From: Sarcocystis neurona | Lineage: Eukaryota > Apicomplexa > Conoidasida > Eucoccidiorida > Sarcocystidae | Direction of reading: 5' to 3' | Length of the DNA: 64,000 nt | Assembly: GCA_000727475.1 (NCBI GenBank) | Contig: KL647292.1 | Coordinates: forward strand, 421,882 to 485,881 | Shown here: in pieces, positions 34,778 to 45,900 of the stretch | How positions within the stretch are numbered: position 1 is the first letter of the stretch | Layout of the letters: every line of letters begins with the position of its first letter | Program-made: the position numbers and the translations under genes | Notes under the pieces: generated by a model | Database searches by the model: none | Seen by the model: the letters and a program-made list of their open reading frames with translations, nothing else | Told to the model about the DNA's origin: nothing

Positions 34778-37700
34778 GGCACAATGGTTCTTGGAATTGT
34801 AGGTATCGAGGGAGATTATCTAAAGGGAACGCTGGTCGAAAAGGGAAGGTCATTGTGGCGGAATAAACAGTGCAATTTTGAGGATGAAAACTGCGTTAAC
34901 GCAACTCCTACGAAAAGTTTAAAGTTGTGATTACAACATCTATCCGACCCCCGTGGCACCACCTTGCAATGAGGTCTTAAAGCGCTTGAGGCCAAAAAAG
35001 TGCCGCCGTACCCAATATCCAGTAGCACATGTGTCTAATACGCACAACGAAGCGGCGGTGAAACGAAAGGCACACGCGCTTACAGGTTAGCCTGTGGTAC
35101 GGATGACATTGAAAACCTAATCCGTCCACAGGCCAACTGCAACGAACCCGAGGCATCACTACTACTAGTGTCCAAGTGACCGTAAACACTTGCGATATTT
35201 TGTGTACTAAGCCTGAAGTACATGTGCATCACACTCAAATAATGGTAGACTCGAGAAGTGCTCAGTTTGTCAGGATTCGTGCAAATGTGCAAGACGCTCC
35301 AGTCACGTGGATGCTTTCTGTACATGCTTTAAGGCCTAATACATGGGTGCAACAAACTCGATAATGGTAAAGACTTTAGTCTATCAGGCGTGGTCTACGC
35401 AAGGAACACGTTACAGGTACGGTAGACGCATTCGGTATTGGGTAAGTTCGAACCCGCATACGCAGCGCACTGGAGAGAAAGTAGGCACTTTCAGTTCATA
35501 AGTTATGGGACATAGCCAACGTTTTCAACACACTCAACTAACGGAAGCCTTCAGTTCCCAGCGCATTAGCCCTAGTCTCCCTGTGCAGCACTGTCCACCG
35601 ATGGTAACCACGCTTGATACAGAGTAGGTTAGGCCTACTCTACGTGAACTACACAGTCGAATAATGGCAAACACGTTCGACACCTAGGTTAGTAGGCCAA
35701 CTGAACGCGTGGGACGGATTCAATACGTTAGTCTTAGTCCAGGTACGCACAACAGGGACACCACGTACGCAGGAGGCGTTCAGCTTACGGCTGGCGTGCA
35801 TCGGGGCATCGCACCAGTATATTGCTCTCGCCTGCACTGCGGTTTGTGGTAAGCAAAGAAATGTATGCACAGAACCTATTCTGTGAAAGTATGCTACCCC
35901 GGAGCAGAAGCTTCCGTTGTTACAATAGTAAAGTCGCTCTAATGGTAGTGCTGTGTGCAGGCAGAGAGATAATTGCTTCATTTCAAGGACGATGCGACGT
36001 TCTTTGCGTCTTTGCGCTTTGTGTAGGGGGCGCAGACAGGAAGTGGGATGACCGCCAACTTTGCCTGGGCATCACTGTCAGCTTGTAGATTCTCACAGGG
36101 TGTTAGGCTTGTAGCCATTGCGCACCTCTGTAAGCGTCGGGCAGCGACGTGCCAAAATCGTTCTCGATGCTTGTATTATGTGGTCCTAAAAAAGGTTGAA
36201 CCGTACAATTTCCGAAATATTCAGTGCGCAGACGTCTACGTCAAAGTGCCTGATAGCTCCTACAAACTTTTCCTCGGAAGGAGGGTGTATTCAGAGGTCA
36301 TGCAGGGAGAATGCAGGAGACGGATAACTCACAGGGAATGCATCGTTGGCGCCCAAAAAGCGCAAATACAAACATTCGAGATTCAACGGTATATATCTGG
36401 AAACAGACATACGCTGATGCCCCTGGTTACGCACAACAGCCGGCAGATGACTCACGAAATTCGACGACGCCGTAATGCCGGGGCACGTGTGACTCACTTT
36501 TACAAGGCAATGCCTTGTGCTGACCTACGCGCGATGTAGTAGTATTGCTGCCAAACAAGACGTGCATATAGTAATAGTTGCTCATCTTCTCTACTCGATG
36601 GCTACTGTTGACCTGTACGAGTACGTGGTTACGGGCTCGTGTGTCTGCGTGTTTCAAAGGCGGGTTTGCTCTTACGTAGGCTAGAGAGCGGCGCACACCA
36701 GCAAGACTCTCCATAAGGTTTGCAGGAGAACAAGTAATGATGGAATCGAGGGAAAGTAGGTCAATCAGGTGAGCTTGTTTCAGGAAAGCAGAAGAGAACT
36801 GCCGTGAAAAACCTTTTGTGGTGCGCTCCCCTATTGTGTCGACTGCAGCACCAAAGGCGAGGATGAGTCATGGCGTTGACGCTCGGAAGGTGACGTATGT
36901 TTGGCAAGGAATGGCACGTACTTTTAATATCCGGAAGCACCCGTAGCTTCTTCCTTCTGCTAATTATGGCTGCTTCGTCCCATACAACCAATTACTCTGA
37001 AGAATTCTCTCTTTACACCTATCTATGAGCACAGTTACCTCTCCAAGTGCACGTACCACTATGCGTGCACCCCTCTACACTCTCCAATTACCTTATGGTA
37101 CCTGCACGCTCACATCCGTCTGTATAAAGAGTTTTAACTCCGTCAAAACAACAATAGTTTGACGGTCGTCGTCAACTACATACGAATAGCTTCCTCGTTG
37201 CATGCACCAGTGAAACGAATACCCTGACTATGCTGTTAGCTAATGCTTTTTGCAACTCAACCATTTAACCCCTGTTTTCACACGTTTAGCCTGCGTTCAA
37301 TGCTTGTGTATCCAACGTCTTTACATACATGCATACTCACACACAGTCAGAGTCGCACACACACACACACAGTTATAATTATAATGCATGATTTAGGTCC
37401 GCACTGCCTTAACACTTACGCATATCTATTATGGATAGGTATGACGAAGAGTTCTGTCTACACCTAGTGAGCATATGTGGCTTCGACTTAACTCACTGTG
37501 GTCTCCGGTTTATCCAGAGTCCTTCCCTTTGGATTTTCGTCTATACCCGTTTCACCTGTAATGTTCGTCACTTACGCGATGATCCAGTAGGCATCTGCAC
37601 GTCTGACCGAGTTTCGTCGTCACCGTAGCAGAGGGGAAAAACTTCGTAAAAGCGCTACGGCAACAGTTGTCAGTGCCACGTTACTAACCGCGATACTTCA

Positions 37701-39900
37701 TCCAGATTTCATAATGACTCTCACATTGTCCAAACGCGATCAACAGTGTACGTGTCACCCGCATTTGTGCAACGCAAGTGTTGAAAAGTTCTTCCAGTGA
37801 GATGGTCGCATTCTGTAAGCATTCTCCTTTGCCTCACTGTGACAACCATACCGGCGGTTCGCCACCTTGACTTTTTGGAAATCGAATTTCGAATCTCCAA
37901 ACATTTGCATTTCTGAGCCACTCTACGTCCTTCGCGTCTAATGCCGGGCTGGTGACACGCACGTGTCTGAATCCTGGTAACCCGTCCACCCTCGTTCATC
38001 CCTTGTACGGCTTTCGCTGCTGCTGCAATTCTGGCCGGGACGCGCTGATACGGCTGCGTAGCTCTCGCTGCCGCAATAGGAAGCTCTTCTTTCGCCGACG
38101 CACTGAGCATTCCTGCTGTTGCTGCTGCTCCGCGGCTTGCACGTTTGAGTGTCTGTACACCTAATACATCAAGCGAGTCATGCTGCTACAGCTACGCAGT
38201 TCACCTCGACGTTTTGCTGCGCCTCGTGGACGTATGTCAGTGTGCAAGCATCACCTGCCGCTTAAAGGCTCCACGTGAGAGATGTATGCGGGTATACAGT
38301 ATGATTCTATTAATTATTATAGGTGGTGCTATGCCTCAAACAGTATACATTATGAATAAAACTAGTCTTAAACACACCGCTCGTCACGTAAAAAAGAGTA
38401 AGTAAATAAAATGTAGAAATTCTTTGCCTGGATCCCCCCCACCCTGTCTCCAGCTGCTGCCCCTTTTCTACTAACAGGTCCACCGCCAGTCGCATTCGCA
38501 GGACTGCTGCTGCACTTCACTCACGCTTGCAGATACGTTTACACACAGCGGGCGGAACGCAGGCTGGTGGCAGCCGCAATTACTGCTGCCGCAGCCCTCC
38601 TGCAGCAGCTACAGGTGGAAGAAATGATAGACTTTGTGTGGTTACTCACGAAAGGCACAATTACCACAGTAACACCTAGACTTTCTGAAGCCGTCCTTCC
38701 GCCATTTCTGTTGTTACTAAAAACGCACGTGTGCTGCAACTGCACGACAACAGATATCACCCACCCGAAGTGCACCGAGGATTCGGGTGATACACAAACC
38801 TTCAGCAAACGGCTGCCGCTGTATCGACGTGGCATTTGCTGCATCGACCCGCCCGCACATTTGCCAGCTACCGTAGCACCTTGTATCCCCGTATCGTAAA
38901 ACTGCAGATATATCAAAAAAATCATGCTGGGCACGCATCCCCTCCTGCCGCCGCTTCTTCGATTTCAGCGATGAGACACCCACCCGCTATTTTCCACTTG
39001 TACATGGTTACACACTGCGACAACAATATCCCCTCTGCTGCTGCTGCAGCTCCACCGTCTGAAAGCCTACTACACATGTATTACACGGCTGCGACTGCTA
39101 CAACATGTAAATACCACCTCCTCCCGCTGCTGTTCCATAGCATAAACAGAGACTAAATAAAAAGTCTGGTGCAGTTCACTTTGACTGCAACCGCGCAGTG
39201 TCCATAAAGACCTGAAAACTAGGTATATACTGCGGCTGCAGATACTGCAGTAGTCAAGATCGATTGCTACCGCCGCTCTTCTACTCTATTCCTGCCGTGT
39301 TTTACTGAACCATATATGCATTTATCTAAATGAGTGAACTGTTCTCCCATCTACACATGTGCGAAACTCCTGTGAGACTCGCATTGCTGAAGCAGGCATA
39401 CCTACTACTGCATTATCTCTGGGGCTGTTGCTGTTGTTGCAGCTTCCATGACTGTCATTGGATATCCCCACGCACACACATGTATGAACACATGTATATA
39501 CACGTGTATAATAGTATTCACAAATATACACATACATATATATATATATATATACATGCGTGCCCATACAAACACACAGGCACGTGCCCATACAAGAAAC
39601 ACTATACAGATATACACACGTATGTAACCTACACCTGTCCTGCCATACTTGCAACAACTGCACCTACATCCCTGCTGCGTTCTTCACCTCCTGCTGCAGC
39701 TTCCACATATCCGCGTGCATGACCTGCCGATGTAAATTTACCGGTGTCGCCGACTATGAAAGCCCACAGATCGTCTACGTGCAGTCACATATCTGGCGCT
39801 GCATCGGTCCAGCTGCGTACCACTCTGCACGTACAACCCACCCGTCCTATTGCAAATAACCGCTTCCACTCACCAGAGTGTTCTACTTTGCTGTCTTGCC
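34778..39900. other. Intergenic region
   Basis: It holds the diverged tandem repeats at 35206-35700, a CA run near 37355, a TA microsatellite at 39535-39554 and scattered CTG/CAG units after 38000. The frame at 36048-36539 (163 codons) is the longest non-repeat one, with no recognisable motif and no support. Confidence 0.45.
35206..35700. repeat. Highly diverged tandem repeat, period about 125-150 bp
   Basis: Related blocks occur near 35206 (actcaaataatggtaga), 35332 (actcgataatggtaaag), about 35495 (acactcaactaacgg) and 35628 (agtcgaataatggcaaa). Each is preceded by taagcct- or taggcct-like sequence. Similarity is partial and judged by eye. Confidence 0.45.
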
Positions 39901-42900
39901 TCAGCGTCGCCTGTTACTGTATGTCTCTCTACTCTGCTCGTGCAGCTTTCCTTTTGCAGTCAGTCCGTGTTCTTCCTTCTCGACTGCCAGGTGATTTCTG
40001 ATGCTGCACGCTCGGGTAGTGCGTAGCTTTCTTTCTTCCCCTGAGCTGCAGGAGTTGTGTAAGTCCTCCTCGCTGCTCTCGCGTGCTGCAGCTGCTGGCG
40101 TTGGTGCTGCTGCTGTTGTGGAGCACGCCTGTGTCTTCGTCTGTTGCTGCTTCAGCGCTACTGTTGCTGCTACCGCTTCTCCCGCTATTGGTTCTGCTGC
40201 CTGTCCTGTGCTGCTGCCTCCACTGCTCTGCTGCCGCTCCTGCCTCAGCTGCTGCTGCTGTCTCTGGTCGAGATTGGCTGCTGCTGCTCTGCGTTTCTGC
40301 AGATGTCTTTCCATCAGCAGGCCAACCGCAGAGGCAGGAAACAGCAAGTGGAAGGCGTAATGCATGTGCAGACAACGCACAGAGAAGAAGTCTCCAACGC
40401 CGCCTATGCCTCGCACCCGCAGCACCTGCAACGACTTGCAAATCCGACAGCTGCAGCACGGCTGCATCACCGCGTCAGCCCTTCCACTTCCCTTCGTTGC
40501 GGCTGTGACGTGTCTTCTCGCTGATGCCGCTGCTGCTTCTTTTTCGGCGTCCTTCGCCTCAAGTCTTACACTGCTGCTGCCGCTGCTACTACTGCTACCC
40601 CCTGCGCTGCAGTCCATGCTGCTGTTGTATTTGCTGCTGCTGCTCTTGCTTTCGCTGCTACTGTCGCTGCTGCTCTTACCTTCACCGTTGCTGCCGCTGC
40701 TGCTCCTTCTGCTGCTGCCCTCTGACCGGCCCCCTCTGCTTGTGCCGCTGCTATTCTCACTACTACACGTGCTGCGCTGCTCCTTCCTCGTTGCTTTCTG
40801 CAGCACCTGTCCTTGTGAATGTGTTTCTCCCCATGTAAGGTGTTTCCTGTCTGCTACTGCTGCCGCTACAGAGGACGTTCCGGCTCCTGCTGCTGCGTCA
40901 GAGTCTTGAACTGCTGCTGCGAGCATGTCAGGCCTCTCCTCCTCCTCGACTCCTTTCCCGTGCTCCTCTTCGTCCTTCCTCGCGTTTTCCGTGCTGACTA
41001 CTGCCTCGTCTTCTGCCGCTGCTGCTTTTCTTCGCATGCAATAGAAGTGCCGGAGCAGGCTGCAGTCCACCAGCAGCCAACGCATCGCAATATAGCGCAG
41101 CGCATCGGAGAGAACATGCTGCTGCAGGCTGCTACTGCGTCGTATTTCTTTCTCTATTTGCTTTGTAAGCCCGCTGCCCTCCACCGCAGAGATCGTCTTT
41201 TTCAGCTCTGAACCGCACAACCACAAGGCAGTGGGGAAAGGTTTCCATACGAAAGTTTCTCGTTCCTCTGCATACCCCCTCTTGCTGTCCAGTTTCCAAT
41301 TTCCCTTCGGGCTTTCTGCATCAGCGACTAGTTCTTCTGTGTCTCGCAGTGCCGGCACTGCTGCTGCTGCTGCTGTTGCTTGAAATACCGCTGCTGCCGC
41401 TCCCGCTGCTTTTCCTCCTGCCGCTGCCGCTGCCGCTGCTGCGTTGACTGCTGCTCGTGCTGGTGAACTCCCCTCGCTGCTTCTCCCCTTCCGGTCTCCT
41501 GCTGGTACTGTTCTATGCAGACGGGCTGTCGCTGGTGCTGCGGCTGTTGGGGCTGCGGTTGCTGTTGCTGCCGCTACGGCACCTGCTTGAACATCACCGG
41601 CAACGCCGTTCCAGCTGCTGCATGCTGCATCGCTGAAGCTCTTTCGAATGAACTTAGAACTGCTCCTCTTCCTCATTACTGCGGGTAATCGTCGTGACCC
41701 AGACTCTCGCGCGCCCTCCTTGTCAAGCTGCAAGGGCCGAACAACAAGCACTTGCGCGTCCATGTCGTCTTCTTCGTTTCCTTCGTATTCTTCTTGTCCT
41801 CCTTCTTCTTCTTCATCTGCTTCTTCTCCTTCCCCTCCTTTTTGATCTTCTCCTCCTCCTTTTTGTTCAACTTCTCTTTTTGCCGTGGCTTCCTCTCCTT
41901 GTATTTCCTCTCGAAGTACGAATCGCTCTTCTTCTTCTACACCACATTCCTGCGTTGCTCCCTGCGTCTCCTCCGTGTCCCGTAGCTGCGACTTTCGAGA
42001 GCCCTTTCTTCTCTGGTGATGCTGCGGCTGCTCCTGCTGCAGCTGCTTTTGCTGCCGTTCGTGCTGCTGATGCCGTTGCTGTTTTGCTGTTGACGCTGCG
42101 AGTGGTGCAGACCGCGGAGCAACAACAGCAACTGCCAGCAGCCCTACCGGTGGTCTCTCAAGGAGCTTTTCCACGGCAGCAAGAACTTTTTTCGACAGCG
42201 GAGGAAAGAGATCCATATTCTCACAATCTTCTCCTCTCTTCCCGCTGTTCAGAACGCGTGTCCAATGTTTTCCTGCTGCTGCTGCTGTTGCTGCAACATG
42301 CAGGCTCCCGCTGCTGTAATACGCCTCTGCTTCAGATACAGACGCTAAGCCCTTCTCCCCCCCCTTTGTTTCTCCGAGGTAGCAAGCTGTCGCAGCACCT
42401 TCTTCAAGTGTGCCGCTGCTGCTGCTTCCGGGCGTCCCGCTGTTCCTGCTGCTGCGAGTCACGGAGCGGTGACCAGGGTCGCTGCTGCTGCAGCAACGAG
42501 AAGATGCGCAATCCACGCCCGCCTCAATGCTGTTGACGGGCGTGCTCCCCCGTGCGCTTCTTCTTCTTCTGCCGCTGCTGCTGCTCGAAGAGCCTTCTCC
42601 AGCAGTGCTGCTACTGCTGCTCCTACTGCTGCTGGTGCGACTGCAATTGCTGCCACTGTTGCTGCTGCTGCTGCTCGGGGAGGACCCTACAGCAATGCTG
42701 CTACTGCTGCTGTTTCTCGCTGCATGCAGTCTCGCAGGAAGACGTGTCTTTGCTTCATCGCTAACGCTGCTCTCCTCGTCTATTCTTCGTTTCCTTTCTC
42801 CTTCAAAACCGTCCTTTTTTCCTTTTCCTTCTACCGGTTGCTCTTCACCTCCTTTCTCCTTGTCTCGCAGATCTCTTCGTCCATCTTCCTCTTCCGCTTC

Positions 42901-45900
42901 ACGTTTTCCGTCTGCTCTTTCTTCTTTTTGTTCTCCTTGCTCCTTCTCCTCTTCTCGCCTTCCTCTTGGGTATCTCGTTTTCCTGTCCGCTGTGCTTTTC
43001 GCTCTGCCGCAGTCAGCAGCAGCAACAGCACGCGGACCATCTGCTGTCGCTGCTGCTGCGGCTGCAGGAATTCGGCCCTCGTCGGAGAGTCTATCGATGT
43101 GGGCGAGCAAACCACGCATCCGCGGTGGCTGCAATCCCAGGTGCTGTTGAAAAAACAAAGTCTCGAGAGAAGCAAGAGCCCTACCACACCTCGTCAGTTT
43201 ATACAAACGTGTTACCTGTTTGCTGCCCTTGCTGCTGGTCTTGCTGCTGCTGCTGCTCCCACCAGGACGGCACACACTCAAGCCCCTGCTGCTGCTGGAC
43301 CTTCTGCTAGTCTTGGTGCTCCTGACGCTGTTCTTGCAGCTGCCTTGCACCCCGCTGCAAACTGCCAAACTGCTGCCCGTGCTGCTTGCCACTACGACCG
43401 TCGGACTGCTGCTGTTGCTGCTGCCGCTGCTCCCCGGGAAAGCTCTGCAGCTGCTGCTCTCCCTCCGGCACCTGTCGCTGCTCAGATCACTAGACGGAAC
43501 GCTCCTGCTGCTTTTCTTCCTCCTCCCTTTCCTGCCACTGCGCCGCACCAGACACTTATTATACGCTACCGCCACTTCCGCCTGCGCTGCTCGTCCTGCT
43601 GCTGCTGTTGCTTCTGCTGCTTTTTTCGCTGCTTCTCTCGCAGACAAGTCGCAGCGCGTGCTGCTTCCTGCCGCATCTCTATCTCTTCGTCCTCCTTCTT
43701 CTCCTTCTCCTTCTCTGCTGCTGCTGCTTCTTGCAACGTGACTCTCAATAGCTGACACTGTCTTTTTTGCGTGGCTGACGCTGTGGCTTGTTGCCTTCAC
43801 CTCTCCATGTGCAAGCCCCCCTCCGGGCCTGCCACGTGCTGCTGTACCGTTCTTTTCTTCGAGAAAATCGTCTCTCCTGCTGCTGCCATATTTCTCGCCA
43901 AGTCCTACTCCACGTGAAAGTCGTTCCTGTTTGTCGCTGGTGCTCTCCCTCACGCAACAGCGGAAATCTTTCCGCCCAGCAAACCGCAGTACCCACGGCA
44001 GTAGCACATCAGCAACACTACCTTTCCTATCTCCTACTCGCTTTTCTCCCTTTATTTCTTCTTTTTCTCCTCTTTCGATTTCTTTTTCTCCCCCTTCGAC
44101 TTCTTCTTCGTCTCCCTTTTCCTTCATGCTGTTGTTGGTGCTGCCCACGCGGGTGCTCTTCCTACTGCCGCTGCTGCTGCTGCCGACGGCAATCACGCGA
44201 CAGCACTTCTGTTTCTCCTTGACGTCCTCTGTTGCTGCTGTCTCAGACATGCTTCCTGGTGCACCAACTCTTCCACTTCTTCCTCCTCCTATTGTTGTCG
44301 CTGTCTCTTCCACTGGGTCTGCTGCTCTTACTGTTTCTTCCCCTCCTCCTGCCGCTGCCAGTGTGGCTTCTTCTTCCCTTGCTGCTCCTGCTGCATCCTC
44401 TTTTCCGGCTGTTCCCTCTTCCCCTTCTTCCTCAGGTTCTGCTGTTGCTGCTTCTGCCTCTGCTGCAGCGTCGCTTGGTGCTGGGACTTTCCCTGCGGGG
44501 ATTTGCTGCAGAAGCTGAATACAAATTGCGTCAAGAACTTTCCAGAACGCCTCAAGCAGCTCCCGTTGCTGCCGCTGCAGCTGCTGCCGCTCCCGTCGCT
44601 GCACCTGCAGCCAGTCTTCCCGTTCCGGCGGCTCCTGCTCCGGATGCTTCTCCTGCTGCCCCTCTTGCTGCTGCAGCAGTTGTTGCTGCCATGGCTGCTG
44701 CTGTTGCTGCCATTCCTCCTGCTGGCACTGCTGCTGCTCTCGCTGCTGCTGCCGCTCCTGGAGTTCTGTTTTTTCAGACGTCGCGCAGCGCCAGACTTCT
44801 TCTCCTCGACAAATAGGTGCGGTAGCTGCCGCTGAAAAACGTGTCACTGCGCACGCAGGGAGTGGCGCAGCACGGAAGCCCGGATGGACAGAGGTTGTTC
44901 CATCAGAAACAGTCGGAATAGCAGCAGCGAAGTCAATAACAGCTGCCGCGACGCCTCCAGAAGCAGCTGCAGAAGTTACGGCTGCTGTTGTCGCTGGTGT
45001 CGCAGCAGAAGCAGCAGCGGGCGCATTGACAGATGCCTCTGCTGCACAACAACAACATGCAGCTGGAGCAGGCGGTGCAGAAGACCAAGCTTGTTTTGCT
45101 GAACCCGCGGAGGCTGCAGCAGCGTTTTCTACTGGTGAATCTGGGCGTGCTGCAGTAGCACAAGCCCCGACGGCACCAGCAGAAGTCATGGGTGATCCTG
45201 CCGTTGCAACAGCAACTGCAGCTGGCAGCGTAGCAGTCCTTGAAAAGACTCCTGCAGCAGCAGATCCAACAGCAGCAGAATCAACAGCAACACAGTCAAC
45301 AGCAACAGAAGGACCAGGATCACGGGTGGCTTTTACTGAGACACGCGGCGCAACAGCAGCACCTCCCCTGTCAGGTCCTACAAATACCTGCTCGGCAGAA
45401 GCAGCAGCTCGAGTTGCTGCCGCTGTCAATGGGGGCGCACACGACGCAGAAGCAGCAGCAGCAACCCCTGCTGTGACCGCTCCGTCTTCTGCAGCAGAAG
45501 GAGCAGCTTCTACGCGGCCTGCTGTCGTGGAAACTGCAGCAGCTGGATCACTACGAAGGACGAGCGGGTTTTCTGCACGGACGACGCGACGTTGCAGTAC
45601 GCGTGAATCCGCAGCACCAACAGAAGTACGAGCCGCAGAAGCAGACGCTGCTAAAACACCATCGGCAGCGGAAGTCCGCGGAGCAGCACGAGCAGCGGCA
45701 GTCTTGTCAGCAGTAGTAGCAGCAGCTACAGCAGCAGTCACAGGAGCGGCAGCAACACGAGCGGCAACAGCAACAGGGACACCAGCAGCAACAAGACGAG
45801 GAACAGCAGAAGGAACAACAGGAGGAGCTGCTGGACGAGTCGCAGCAACAGCAGGAGCCGCAGCTGTGCTGCAGTGCATCCACCGAAGTGGTGGGGGGTC

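Noticed and set aside
35436..35460. tRNA-like T-arm string gttcgaaccc
   Set aside because: No matching acceptor stem, D-arm or anticodon arm at the right distance upstream.
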